Below are positions 1 to 9,060 of a DNA stretch of 64,000 bases, piece after piece. The DNA comes from CALUTH01 sp964452495 (GTDB taxonomy: Bacteria; Cyanobacteriota; Vampirovibrionia; Gastranaerophilales; Gastranaerophilaceae): NCBI GenBank assembly GCA_964452495.1, contig CAYVMC010000001.1:62001-126000 (forward strand), in the 5' to 3' direction. Position numbers and translations under genes: made by a program. Within the stretch, counting starts at the first letter, position 1. Each line of letters starts with the position of its first letter. The notes under the pieces are model-generated. The model did no database searches. It was not told the DNA's origin and was given only the letters and a program-made list of their open reading frames with translations.

Positions 1-1
1 C

Positions 2-892
2 GATATACTTCTTTGCACTACTATAATTGAAAATGGTATTGATATACCAAATGCAAATACGATTATTATTCATAGTGCAGAGAAATTAGGTTTAGCACAA
101 CTATACCAAATAAGAGGACGTGTAGGGCGGAGTGAGCGTCAGGCATACTGCTACTGCTTTTATAAACAAAATAAAGAATTAACATCTGAAGCAAAAGAAC
201 GGCTAAAAGCCATTAAAGAATTTACAACATTAAGCAGCGGATACAGAATTGCAATGCGTGATATTGAAATTAGAGGGGTTGGTAATGTTCTTGGAACAAA
301 ACAGCATGGACATATGGTAAATGTAGGTTTTGATACTTATTGTCAGCTGCTTGAAGAAACAGTAAATGAATTAAAAGGAGAAGAAGTTAAAAATGTTCGT
401 CAGGCAATTGTTGATATTAATATAACAGCATTTATCCCTGATGAATGGGTTGGCGGCACCGAGGAAAAAATGATTGAATATAAACGTTTGAGTGATGTGA
501 AATCTGAAATAGAACTTGATTATATAATATCAGAATGGCGAGATAGATTTTCAAAAAAATTGCCGGAAGAAGTGGAAAATCTCACGAAACTTATAAGAAT
601 AAGATTACTGGCAACAGATGCCGGTATTTCTGCTGTACGTGAGACAGACGAGTATATAAGAATTTATACCCCGTATACTGCTTATGAGTGGAATTTAATT
701 AAGAATAAGCTTAAACCTGAAATATTAAGACATATAAGGTTTACACAGGCACCTAACAATATTACGGATGCAAAATCTATTCTTTTGTTAAAAAATGTAT
801 ATTCAAATTTTGATGAATTATTTAACATTTTAACAGGTTTGTTTTATCATATAAAATATGTTAGTTACAGATATAAGGAAGAGGGTTGTTAA
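2..892 (+). CDS. mfd: Transcription-repair coupling factor Mfd, C-terminal part (5' end outside window)
   Basis: Mfd is the DNA translocase that removes stalled RNA polymerase from lesions and recruits UvrA. The window opens inside the gene; the frame is open from base 2, giving 296 visible residues. The start of the fragment is the end of the second RecA-like helicase lobe, with helicase motif VI as QIRGRVGR at fragment residues 36-43. It is followed by the conserved segment around RDIEIRGVGNVLG and then the C-terminal TRCF domain. The first internal ATG is at 254, but homology extends upstream of it, so that is not the start. The stop codon abuts the ATG of the next gene (TAAATG), suggesting an operon. 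uvrC, another excision-repair gene, lies at about 40.7 kb. Confidence 0.93.
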   Translation, partial: DILLCTTIIENGIDIPNANTIIIHSAEKLGLAQLYQIRGRVGRSERQAYCYCFYKQNKELTSEAKERLKAIKEFTTLSSGYRIAMRDIEIRGVGNVLGTKQHGHMVNVGFDTYCQLLEETVNELKGEEVKNVRQAIVDINITAFIPDEWVGGTEEKMIEYKRLSDVKSEIELDYIISEWRDRFSKKLPEEVENLTKLIRIRLLATDAGISAVRETDEYIRIYTPYTAYEWNLIKNKLKPEILRHIRFTQAPNNITDAKSILLLKNVYSNFDELFNILTGLFYHIKYVSYRYKEEGC

Positions 893-1984
893 ATGAAAAA
901 ATTATTACTGTCTTTAATGTTTGTGGGATTTCTTGCTACAGGATGTTCTTTGAAAGGCGGAAACGTCATTATAAAAGTAAATAATGAACCGGTCACACAG
1001 GCTGAATTTGATAAAACTTTTGAAGAATGGGTAGGCAGTTCCATTTTTGCAAATAATAAAGATGCATTTAAAGATAAGGATAATATGTTATACGGCATAT
1101 TTAAAGATAAAGTTGTCAATGAATTAATATACAATACCTTGCTAGAGCAAGAAATTAAAAAACGTAATATTATTGTAACAAATGAAGATTACGAAAAAGA
1201 AGTTGAAAGATTAATAAGCATATTTGGCTCTAAAAATGAACTTAATAACATTTTAAGAGCAAAAGGTATTTCTCCTGCACAGTTTAAGAAAATGACAACA
1301 AATGAACTAAAAGTAAGAAAACTTGCCGATTCAATAGCAAAGACAGATGTAACAGAAGAAGAGGTTTCCAATTACTACAAAAAGAGGAAAGCAAATTTCT
1401 CTTATCCTGAAAAAGTCAGAGCATCGCACATATTAATCCTTGCGGATGCTGACGAATACGCAGCGGAATTGAAAAAGAAAAATCCTGAAATAACAGAAGA
1501 AGAACTTAAAAAACGTGTAGACGAAGAAATGGTGTCAAGAAAAGCAAAAGCAGAAAAGGTTCTTGAGGAAGTAAAAAATAACCCGAAAGATTTTGCTAAG
1601 ATTGCAAAAGCTAAATCAGATGACAGAACAAGCGCTAAACAAGGTGGAGAACTTGGCTTTTTTGCAAGAAAAGAAATGGTAAAAGAATTTTCTGATGCAG
1701 CGTTTTCTCTTCCTATAAACCAAGTAAGCGGTCTTGTTAAATCAAAATATGGCTACCATATAATTCTTGTAACTGACAGAATGGAGCCTGGAACTTATCC
1801 TTTCAGTAAAGTTAAAGGAGAAATAGAACAAACATTAAAAACTCGTAAACAAATGAAATTAATTAACGGACTTCTTGATGCCCTTAAAAATTCGGCTACT
1901 GTTGAATTTGTAGATAAAAGCTACGAACCTTCGGAATTGCAAAAAATGATTGATAATAACGAGTTTGATGAAAAAGAAGAATAG
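893..1984 (+). CDS. Parvulin-type peptidyl-prolyl isomerase lipoprotein (SurA/PrsA family)
   Basis: Predicted exported foldase of 363 aa. The N-terminus has two lysines, a hydrophobic core and a lipobox-like LATGC with Cys18 as the likely lipidated residue. A SurA-like helical chaperone region occupies about residues 25-165. A parvulin (PpiC/rotamase) domain follows at about 172-296, recognisable by RASHILI, the GGELGFF turn and YGYHIILV. The C-terminal tail is acidic. An AGGAAGAGGG purine stretch precedes the ATG, which directly follows the mfd stop. A strong hairpin terminator lies 22 nt after the stop. It could act on outer-membrane or secreted proteins; whether it is PrsA- or SurA-like cannot be settled from sequence alone. 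Confidence 0.88.
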   Translation: MKKLLLSLMFVGFLATGCSLKGGNVIIKVNNEPVTQAEFDKTFEEWVGSSIFANNKDAFKDKDNMLYGIFKDKVVNELIYNTLLEQEIKKRNIIVTNEDYEKEVERLISIFGSKNELNNILRAKGISPAQFKKMTTNELKVRKLADSIAKTDVTEEEVSNYYKKRKANFSYPEKVRASHILILADADEYAAELKKKNPEITEEELKKRVDEEMVSRKAKAEKVLEEVKNNPKDFAKIAKAKSDDRTSAKQGGELGFFARKEMVKEFSDAAFSLPINQVSGLVKSKYGYHIILVTDRMEPGTYPFSKVKGEIEQTLKTRKQMKLINGLLDALKNSATVEFVDKSYEPSELQKMIDNNEFDEKEE

Positions 1985-2005
1985 AATTAGAATGTCAACT
2001 AATAG

Positions 2006-2032
2006 AAAAGCACCTCTTAATGAGGTGCTTTT
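2006..2032 (+). terminator. Rho-independent terminator after the PPIase gene
   Basis: The arms AAAAGCACCTC and GAGGTGCTTTT form a perfect 11-bp stem with a TTAAT loop, ending in a short T run. It separates the mfd-PPIase transcript from prfB. Confidence 0.9.
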
Positions 2033-2070
2033 ACTTGTATTAATAAATAATTTATATTAAAATTCATTAT

Positions 2071-3145
2071 ATGAACATTTCAGAAATAAAAAAACGTATA
2101 AATAAAAATAAGGAGTGTCTTTGACCTTGTATCTCTTGAAAAAAAACTGACGAGCCTTCAGTCTAAACTTGAAGATCCGGAAATTTGGTCAAATCAAAGG
2201 GAAGCCTCTGAGATAGGGAGCCAAATAAGAGAAATAAGAGATCTTTTTAAGCAGATTCAATATTGGGAGGATACGGTTTCGGATGCCGAAACAGCATTAG
2301 AACTTGGTGATGTAGAGTTTATCAAGGAAGCAGAAGAAAACCTGAAGAAAGTTAAAGAGCAGCTTGATAAGTATGATTTTGAAAAAATCTTAAGTGGAGA
2401 ATATGATTATGCGGATGCTTTTTTAACAGTGAATGCTGGAGCTGGCGGGACTGATGCTCAGGATTGGGCTAGTATGTTATTAAGAATGTATATCCGCTGG
2501 GGTGAGAAACATGATTATAAAATAGAACTTATTGAAAAATCTGATGGAGAAGAAGCAGGTATTAAATCAGCAACTTTAAAAATAACAGGAAAATATGCAT
2601 ACGGTTATTTAAAAGCAGAAAAGGGTGTTCATCGGCTTGTAAGACTGTCCCCCTTTAATGCAAATAACAAACGGCAAACTAGTTTCGCATCATGTGAAGT
2701 TTCTCCGATTATTCCTGATGTTGATAAAAAAATTCATATCATGCCAGAAGATATAGAAGTTGATACAATGCGTTCTGGCGGTGCGGGCGGACAGAATGTA
2801 AACAAGGTAGAAACGGCTGTAAGAATTGTACACAAACCAACAGGAATTGTCGTAAAATGCCAGCAGGAACGTTCCCAATTGCAAAATAAAGAAAATGCTT
2901 TGCAGATGCTAGCATCTAAATTATTAGAATTAAAACAGCAGGAACACGAAAAAAAGTTGTCAGAACTTAAGGGGGAAGCATTTGATATAAACTTTGGTTC
3001 ACAGATTAGATCGTATGTTTTCCATCCTTATAAAATGATTAAAGACCATAGAACAGGATTTGAGGCTGGGAATATTGATGCTGTTATGGATGGTGACCTT
3101 GATGGTTTTATACAGGCCTTCTTAAAATCACAAATACAATTATAG
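2071..3145 (+). CDS. prfB: Peptide chain release factor 2, expressed by programmed +1 frameshift
   Basis: RF2 terminates translation at UGA and UAA. The coding sequence is join(2071..2121, 2123..3145), 357 aa. The zero frame starts at ATG 2071, runs 17 codons and meets an in-frame TGA at 2122-2124. Shifting +1 on CTT-T-GAC continues into LDLVSLEKKL and the rest of the protein. The GGQ peptidyl-hydrolysis motif (SGGAGGQNVNK) and the RF2-specific SPF tripeptide (RLSPFN) are both present, which separates it from RF1. There is no clear Shine-Dalgarno before the ATG; TATATT at 2053-2058 implies a very short leader. The first internal ATG (2429) is not the real start. Confidence 0.95.
2111..2124 (+). 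promoter_or_regulatory. prfB: prfB autoregulatory +1 frameshift site
   Basis: An internal Shine-Dalgarno-like AGGAG is followed, after TGT, by the slippery CTT and the stop TGA with C as the next base. This is the classic RF2 arrangement: when RF2 is scarce the ribosome pauses at TGA and slips +1. The stop is codon 18 here, compared with codon 26 in E. coli, because the N-terminal leader peptide is shorter. Confidence 0.95.
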
Positions 3146-3159
3146 TATAGTTTTTGTGG

Positions 3160-3165
3160 TATAAT
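3160..3165 (+). promoter_or_regulatory. Extended -10 promoter for pxpA-yvcK-panB
   Basis: TATAAT preceded by TG at the extended -10 position (TGGTATAAT), 25 nt upstream of the pxpA ATG. A GAGGG ribosome site lies between them. No strong -35 is visible. Confidence 0.6.
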
Positions 3166-3190
3166 ATTGTAAGTTATTGAGGGTAGAACA

Positions 3191-3985
3191 ATGCAAGAAA
3201 CAATAGAGAGAAAACAGATAAAGAATATAGACTTCAACTGTGACCTTGCACAGGGATTTGGGGTATACAAAAATTCAACAGAGCTAGAACTACTTGATTA
3301 TGTCAGTTCCGCAGCTATTTCCTGTGGATTTCATGCAGGTGATCCGGTTGTTATTAAATCTGCCCTTACAGAAACAAAGAAAAGGGGTATAGCAATAGGT
3401 GCACATATAGGGTATGCAGATATTCAGGGGTTTGGCTACAGAAATGTTGATTTGTCAGAAGAAGAAGTAGAGACACTTGTAATATATCAGGTTGGAGCCC
3501 TTTTATCTTTTGCAAAGGCTTACAGTCTTGATATAGAATTTGTTAGACCTCATGGTGCAATGTACAGGAAAATGGGAGAAGATTTTCAATTCTCATGTGC
3601 TGTTGCACGTGCAGTAAAGAAATGTTCAAATTGGTTATCTTTATATGCACCATTAGGAGATATTGCTCAAAAGACCTCAGAAGTTGTGAAAATTAGGGTT
3701 GTTGAAGAGTTGATACCCGAAAAAACATATAATACTGATTTAACAATTGATTATTCAATAGCAGATAATACAGATAATTATTCTATTATGAAACGGTTGC
3801 AGCATTTTATTCATAGCTCGCAAATAAGAACGATTAATCAGGGAATGGTAAGTACAAATGCTAAAACAATCCACTTTAGTAATAAATATCCGTCATCAAT
3901 AGAACTTATAAAACAGGCGTATGACTTAATAAAACCATATCCGATAAATTACATAACAGCCAAAGAAGCAGGTTGGGCAGAATGA
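3191..3985 (+). CDS. pxpA: LamB/YcsF family protein, 5-oxoprolinase subunit A-like
   Basis: Member of the LamB/YcsF family, whose characterised members are the A subunit of the ATP-dependent 5-oxoprolinase PxpABC. The family signature is clear at the start: NFDCDLAQ-type with FGVY, then ISCGFHAGDP, GAHIGYADIQGFGYR and VRPHGAMY. At 264 aa it is slightly longer than the usual 240-255. The start is ATG 3191 with GAGGG 7 nt upstream. The family normally sits beside pxpB and pxpC, but here the next gene is yvcK and neither partner occurs in the window. The substrate is therefore uncertain; the fold assignment is firm. Confidence 0.85.
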   Translation: MQETIERKQIKNIDFNCDLAQGFGVYKNSTELELLDYVSSAAISCGFHAGDPVVIKSALTETKKRGIAIGAHIGYADIQGFGYRNVDLSEEEVETLVIYQVGALLSFAKAYSLDIEFVRPHGAMYRKMGEDFQFSCAVARAVKKCSNWLSLYAPLGDIAQKTSEVVKIRVVEELIPEKTYNTDLTIDYSIADNTDNYSIMKRLQHFIHSSQIRTINQGMVSTNAKTIHFSNKYPSSIELIKQAYDLIKPYPINYITAKEAGWAE

Positions 3986-3986
3986 T

Positions 3987-5294
3987 ATGTTAAAAAAAAT
4001 TCGCCATTTAAAAGTACCAAAAGATGTCGGATGGCTTATTCCAGGTCTGGAAATTAAGCGTTGGTTTGCAATTATTTTGCTTGGTTCTTTTCTGATTTTA
4101 TTTGGAATACTTATATTACTTAATATTGGTGTACTCTCTTGGTTGTTAGCATTTGCTAAGTCAACTGTTAACTATATTCCTCATGACTTGCTGGCATGTA
4201 TTCTAATTATAGCTGGTATTGTTTTATTTTTTCTAGGCTGGCAAAAAACAAATATGTCTATAATGGGGGGAAGAACTGAAAAAGACAGGGGGTCGGTATT
4301 AGAAATTCTTTACAGGCGCAGAAAGTTAAACCGCGGACCGCATATTGTTGCAATAGGCGGCGGAACTGGACTTTCTATGTTGTTAAAAGGCATTAAACGT
4401 TTCACAAATAATATTACTGCCATTGTTACAGTTGGTGACGATGGTGGGAGTTCTGGTCGTTTGAGAGAAGAATTGGGAGTTTTGCCGCCAGGAGATATAA
4501 GAAACTGTCTTGCAGCACTTGCAGATGATGAAGATTTGGTAACGCAGTTATTTCAATATCGGTTTCAAAATGGTGAAGGACTTGAAGGACATAGTTTTGG
4601 AAATCTATTTTTGACGGCTCTTTGTGCTATTACGGGTGACATGGTATCGGCTGTAAAGGAATCTTCTAAAGTCTTATCGATTCGTGGCGTTGTACTACCT
4701 GCAACACTAGATGACATGAAGCTGGCTGCAAAGTTTGAAGATGGGCGCATCATACGTGGAGAATCAAATATCCCGGAAGCTGGTGGGGCTATAAAACGAT
4801 TATTTACAGAACCTGAAAAGTGTAAACCACTGCCTGATGTACTCACAGCTATTAAAGGTGCAGATTTAATAATTTTAGGTCCGGGCAGTTTATATACAAG
4901 CATTATTCCAAACCTTCTTATAAGTGATGTTACTGATACAATTGCTGCTTCAAAAGCAAAGAAATTATACGTATGTAATATTATGACACAGCCGGGTGAA
5001 ACAGATGATTATACCGTATCGGATCACATAAAAGCACTACTTAAACATGCTGGCGGTAAAAAAATTATTGATACGGTGCTAGTAAATAATGTTCTGCCGG
5101 ATGTCATATCAGAAGGGTATGCAGAGGCGGGTTCTTTTCCTGTTGTAATAGATAAAGAAAAGCTTTCTTCGCTAAATATAGAAATAATATCCGCAAAACT
5201 TATTGAAGAAAATAAATCAGGTCTTGTCAGACATAGTTCAAATAGGGTTGCAAGGGCAATTTATTATTGGTTTAGAAAAGGACATAAAAGATAG
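3987..5294 (+). CDS. yvcK: YvcK/CofD-like protein with N-terminal membrane anchor
   Basis: YvcK-family proteins bind UDP-sugars and are needed for normal cell wall and growth on gluconeogenic carbon in Bacillus. This 435-aa form has two predicted membrane helices at about residues 26-46 and 69-86. The CofD-like Rossmann domain starts near residue 112, with IGGGTGLSMLLKG, VGDDGGSSGRLR, LPPGDIRNCL and the later LGPGSLYTSI. Firmicute YvcK lacks the anchor. The start is 2 nt after the pxpA stop with only a weak ribosome site, so it is probably translated by coupling. Confidence 0.87.
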   Translation: MLKKIRHLKVPKDVGWLIPGLEIKRWFAIILLGSFLILFGILILLNIGVLSWLLAFAKSTVNYIPHDLLACILIIAGIVLFFLGWQKTNMSIMGGRTEKDRGSVLEILYRRRKLNRGPHIVAIGGGTGLSMLLKGIKRFTNNITAIVTVGDDGGSSGRLREELGVLPPGDIRNCLAALADDEDLVTQLFQYRFQNGEGLEGHSFGNLFLTALCAITGDMVSAVKESSKVLSIRGVVLPATLDDMKLAAKFEDGRIIRGESNIPEAGGAIKRLFTEPEKCKPLPDVLTAIKGADLIILGPGSLYTSIIPNLLISDVTDTIAASKAKKLYVCNIMTQPGETDDYTVSDHIKALLKHAGGKKIIDTVLVNNVLPDVISEGYAEAGSFPVVIDKEKLSSLNIEIISAKLIEENKSGLVRHSSNRVARAIYYWFRKGHKR

Positions 5295-5308
5295 GGCTGT
5301 TATGTACA

Positions 5309-6109
5309 ATGGCTAAAAAAATTACTATCAATACCATTAAAAAATATAAAGATGATAAGCAGAAGTTTTCAGTATTAACTGCGTATGATTATTCAACGGC
5401 GAAATATATTGATGAAGCCGGAATTGATATAATACTGGTAGGTGATAGCCTTGCAATGGTTGCATTGGGGTATGATACAACACACAGTATAAGTGTTAAG
5501 GAAATGTCAATTTTTACCGGTGCTGTTGCAAGAGGCGTGCAAAGAGCTATGGTTATTACTGATATGCCTTTTTTAAGTTATCATTCAGATATTTCCTCTG
5601 CTGTTAGAAATTGTGGTCAAATGATTAAGCATGGAGCAAACGGAGTAAAAATTGAGGGCTTCAGCCAATATATTTTAGACGTAATAAAACGTCTTACTGA
5701 GACAGGAATTCCGGTTATGGGGCATTTAGGTTTCACCCCGCAATTTATAAACACTCTTGGAGGATATAAGATTCAAGGCAAAACTCAAGAGGCTGCTGAT
5801 GAGATTCTTAAGCAGGCAAAAGAATTAGAAAAGGCAGGAGTATTTTCAATAGTTCTGGAAATGGTTCCTCAAGATAGTGCAAAATATGTTACAGAAAACC
5901 TTGTTGTTCCTACAATTTCATGCGGTGCAGGACAATACTGTGATGCGCAGGTTCTTGTATCAGACGATATATTTGGGAAATTTTCAGATTTTAAACCCAA
6001 ATTTGCAAGAAAATATGGGGATATGAAGTCTTTAATTTTTGATTGCGCAAAAAGATTTGATTCAGATGTAAAATCAGGCAAATTCCCTTCAGACGATGAA
6101 ATTTTTTAA
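5309..6109 (+). CDS. panB: 3-methyl-2-oxobutanoate hydroxymethyltransferase
   Basis: PanB makes ketopantoate from 2-oxoisovalerate and 5,10-methylene-THF, the first committed step to pantothenate and CoA. Its 266 aa match the family length. Seen are LTAYDYSTAK, the metal-binding VGDSLAMV, the MGHLGFTPQ-type segment with GGYKIQGK, and the catalytic Glu in LEMVP. An ATG at 5302 is out of frame and stops at once, so 5309 is the start. It is 14 nt after yvcK and is followed 247 nt later by panC; panD was not seen. Confidence 0.94.
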   Translation: MAKKITINTIKKYKDDKQKFSVLTAYDYSTAKYIDEAGIDIILVGDSLAMVALGYDTTHSISVKEMSIFTGAVARGVQRAMVITDMPFLSYHSDISSAVRNCGQMIKHGANGVKIEGFSQYILDVIKRLTETGIPVMGHLGFTPQFINTLGGYKIQGKTQEAADEILKQAKELEKAGVFSIVLEMVPQDSAKYVTENLVVPTISCGAGQYCDAQVLVSDDIFGKFSDFKPKFARKYGDMKSLIFDCAKRFDSDVKSGKFPSDDEIF

Positions 6110-6236
6110 TTAATATGAAATTTTATCTATGCTAAAACATGAATGAGGTTATTGAGTATTTTAACATTATTTGGTGGAAGATAAGACTAAATGCCTTTTT
6201 TTGATAATAAACGGAAAATAATGTGAGTATTGTTTA

Positions 6237-6256
6237 AGTAAGCAAAGTTTTATAAA
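6237..6256 (+). repeat. Short intergenic repeat, copy 1
   Basis: A 20-bp stretch beginning AGTAAGCAAAG and ending TTTATAAA recurs with a single C/T difference at 17408-17427. Both copies lie in intergenic space upstream of a vitamin-biosynthesis gene (panC, ribE). Two copies are too few to name a family. Confidence 0.4.
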
Positions 6257-6328
6257 TAACTTTAAAAATTCGGGAGTTGGTCAGTAGAAATGTAAATTTA
6301 CATTATTCTTATACTCTTCCTTTCATGC

Positions 6329-6334
6329 TATAAT
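6329..6334 (+). promoter_or_regulatory. Extended -10 promoter for panC
   Basis: TGCTATAAT, an extended -10 element, lies 22 nt upstream of the panC ATG, with AAGGGAG as ribosome site between. The rest of the 6110-6356 gap shows no gene. Confidence 0.65.
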
Positions 6335-6356
6335 TTTAATAAAAGGGAGTGCTGCA

Positions 6357-7214
6357 ATGTTAGTTTATACAATAGCTGAAGTAAGAGATGAAGTAAGTCA
6401 GTGGAAAAAATCAGGCTCAATAATAGGGCTTGTTCCAACTATGGGAGCCTTACATGACGGTCATCTAAGTCTTATAAAAACTGCAAAAGAGAAATGTGAC
6501 AGGGTTCTCGTATCTGTTTTTGTTAATCCGATACAATTTGGGCCGAATGAAGATTATAACAAATACCCTAGAACACTAGATGCTGATTATGAAATCTGTA
6601 TAAAAAATGGTGTAGATGTTGTATTTTCCCCCTCTCCTGAGGAGATGTACGGAGGAGGATTTATTCTTTCTAATGATAATTTGACATATGTGTGTCCACC
6701 ATTTAATTACACTGATAAGTTATGTGGTAAGTCAAGACCAGGGCATTTTGATGGGGTATGTACTGTTGTAAATAAATTATTTAATATAGTACAACCAGAT
6801 TTTGCATTCTTTGGAGAAAAAGATGCGCAACAATTAATTATTATAAAGAAAATGGTAAAAGATTTGAATATTCCAATTGAAATAATAGGGTGTCCGATTA
6901 TAAGAGAGGTATCTGGATTAGCACTGAGTTCCAGAAATAAATATCTTTCAGAAAACGGTAAAAAAGAAGCTCTTGTTTTGTCAACGATATTAAACAATAT
7001 AAAACAATGTTACAAACGTGGTATAACCGATATTAATGCGCTAAAAGAAACTGCTTTTTCTTTTTTGAATAATAGTGTAGAATTAGAGTACTTAGAAATT
7101 TATGATGCAGACACATTGGAACCTCAAGACAAAGCAAACAATAGTTCTAGGGCTTTCATTGCATGCAAAGTAGAAGGTGTAAGACTTATAGATAACATTA
7201 AATTAGGAGAGTAA
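6357..7214 (+). CDS. panC: Pantoate--beta-alanine ligase
   Basis: PanC condenses pantoate and beta-alanine using ATP, the last step of pantothenate synthesis. The 285 aa show the nucleotidyl-transferase HIGH-type motif in VPTMGALHDGHLSLI near residues 26-40, then FVNPIQFGPNEDY and FFGEKDAQQ. The second ATP-binding motif is LSSRNKYLS. A good AAGGGAG ribosome site supports ATG 6357. It is separated from panB by its own promoter and is followed after 2 nt by a membrane-protein gene, so these two probably share a transcript. Confidence 0.95.
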   Translation: MLVYTIAEVRDEVSQWKKSGSIIGLVPTMGALHDGHLSLIKTAKEKCDRVLVSVFVNPIQFGPNEDYNKYPRTLDADYEICIKNGVDVVFSPSPEEMYGGGFILSNDNLTYVCPPFNYTDKLCGKSRPGHFDGVCTVVNKLFNIVQPDFAFFGEKDAQQLIIIKKMVKDLNIPIEIIGCPIIREVSGLALSSRNKYLSENGKKEALVLSTILNNIKQCYKRGITDINALKETAFSFLNNSVELEYLEIYDADTLEPQDKANNSSRAFIACKVEGVRLIDNIKLGE

Positions 7215-7216
7215 AA

Positions 7217-8074
7217 TTGAAGAAATTATTAACGTTGGCTCAGGTGGTTACTAAGTGGTTAGAAAATGTGTTTCAATTTGTTGCTATTGTAGTACTGGTA
7301 TATTTATTATTGTATACCCTTTTTATGATATTTTCACTGGGTGGTTCTTCCGGTTTTAATTTCTTTAAACCTGCCGCTCAAGTCGTTATGAGTATATCTG
7401 TTATTATCTGGGGGGGGAATACTACAGGTATATTTCAGGCGTGGGAATTTATTACGGGGGTGTTTTTAATCACTGGACTTTTTTTAATTTTACAATTTTT
7501 GAAGCAAAGATTTAGTGTGCTGAGTAAGTTCTTTGCAGACTTAAAAATTCAATATTTAAAAGATGAAGAGCGTAAAATAAATAAAGAATTACGGAGGGAT
7601 ATAGAAAAAATGAATAAAAATATCTCTGCTTGTTTTATATATGTAGAGTTAAAAGAGAAGGAGCATATACACGAAAAAGTTGATATAGAAGAGCAATATA
7701 AACTTTTAAACCAGTTTCTCTATTCTAAAACAAGTGCTATTCCCGAAAAGAATGGATATGGGTATATTTATAAATTTTCTAATATAGAAAAAATTGATAC
7801 ACATCTTCAATATTTCTTTAAAGCTATTCACTCTCAGGCACCTATCAATTATATGTTTATTCTTCAAGTTGTAGAAACATCATTTGGAGATGCATTACTA
7901 GAAGTTTCAAAACTGAGAAATTCAGGAGTTTATAACAAAATTCTAATGACACCGACAACACATTTACGTTATGAGAATAATCTTGTAAAGACCTATTCCA
8001 CTGGGGTTGTAGGAGATTATGTATTTGAAGGCATGGCTCATTCAATCTACGAGCTGAGAGAAAAATTCTTTTAA
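7217..8074 (+). CDS. Uncharacterised two-helix membrane protein
   Basis: 285 aa beginning at TTG, two bases after the panC stop, with GGAGAG as ribosome site. Two long hydrophobic stretches at about residues 18-42 and 75-97 predict membrane segments. They are followed by a charged, Lys/Glu-rich, probably helical stretch (about 100-135) and a soluble C-terminal domain of about 150 aa. I recognise no family motif or catalytic signature. The context with panC gives only operon membership, not a function. The long cytosolic tail suggests a membrane-tethered regulatory or scaffold protein, which is speculation. Confidence 0.7.
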   Translation: MKKLLTLAQVVTKWLENVFQFVAIVVLVYLLLYTLFMIFSLGGSSGFNFFKPAAQVVMSISVIIWGGNTTGIFQAWEFITGVFLITGLFLILQFLKQRFSVLSKFFADLKIQYLKDEERKINKELRRDIEKMNKNISACFIYVELKEKEHIHEKVDIEEQYKLLNQFLYSKTSAIPEKNGYGYIYKFSNIEKIDTHLQYFFKAIHSQAPINYMFILQVVETSFGDALLEVSKLRNSGVYNKILMTPTTHLRYENNLVKTYSTGVVGDYVFEGMAHSIYELREKFF

Positions 8075-8154
8075 TTATTAACTTTTGTAACAAAAAAGCA
8101 ATTATTGAGAATATAAATACTTTATATATATAAGTTATATAATATAGGTATATT

Positions 8155-9060
8155 ATGGTCGCAATAAATACAGATGTTTTACATTTACAAAGTGTTCTTA
8201 ACCTCTCTAATACCCGAATGAGAGATTATGCTACGTCTACTGTAGATGAAATACTTGAAGCTGAAGCAGCTCAAGGAAATGTAAATGCGCTTAACTATGC
8301 AAGAAAATTATATAATAATACGGACGAACTTATAGAATTATTCAGATTATTTGATCCGGAAAATAAATACAGAATCATATCCGAAATGGACTCTCAAACA
8401 AGAGAAGCTATATTGCCGTTGCTTGAGCCAGAAGATATGGTTATCGGTATGCAATTTTTTACAAAAGATAAATTATTAACAATGCTTGAGGATCTTGAAC
8501 CGGAGGAAATGGTTAACCTCATGTTAAATACATTTGATTTAGAAGATATTATGTTAATGATGCCGGATGAAGAAGTCCAAAATTTCTTTGCGAATAAGGA
8601 AGTGGAAAAGAAAGATGTAGCAAAATATCTCAAATCCCTTCCGCCTGAACTTATGCAGCAATTGATGGAATCTTTAACCGGTCAGCCTGCTTTTCAAGTA
8701 GATTCAACACAAATTATCAACCAGATTACATCCTTGGGGGATAGAGACTATGAAGCTGTTATGGCAAGTATTGATCCGTTTATTTTAAAACAAATTATAT
8801 ATTCGATGTCTAAAGTTGACCCTGAATACTTACAATTATTTGAGAATGATGTGTATATAAACATGTTAAATACTTTAATGAAACCGGATATTATTAAACC
8901 AATGGAAGTTCTTGAAAAAGAAACACTGATGGAAATGGTTTCTCAGCTTGACGAAAATTACCTGTCTATTGTAATGGTACAGGTTGATACTCAAATGTTT
9001 GCAGAATATCTAATGCAAGACTGTCAACCTTTGTTAGAAGAGATAGTATCAAAAATGTAG
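8155..9060 (+). CDS. MgtE-N/FliG-like helical-repeat protein
   Basis: 301 aa, acidic and apparently all-helical, rich in repeats of the type LEPEDMV, LEPEEMVNLML, MPDEEV and LPPELMQQLM. This resembles the MgtE intracellular N domain superfold, which is also found in FliG. No MgtE membrane domain, CBS domain or signal peptide is present, so it is not a magnesium transporter. Given flagellar genes 5 kb away, a FliG- or motor-associated role is possible but unproven. TATAAT at 8138-8143 is only 11 nt from the ATG, with a weak AGG between. The 3' end overlaps the convergent pncC by 12 bp. Confidence 0.75.
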   Translation: MVAINTDVLHLQSVLNLSNTRMRDYATSTVDEILEAEAAQGNVNALNYARKLYNNTDELIELFRLFDPENKYRIISEMDSQTREAILPLLEPEDMVIGMQFFTKDKLLTMLEDLEPEEMVNLMLNTFDLEDIMLMMPDEEVQNFFANKEVEKKDVAKYLKSLPPELMQQLMESLTGQPAFQVDSTQIINQITSLGDRDYEAVMASIDPFILKQIIYSMSKVDPEYLQLFENDVYINMLNTLMKPDIIKPMEVLEKETLMEMVSQLDENYLSIVMVQVDTQMFAEYLMQDCQPLLEEIVSKM

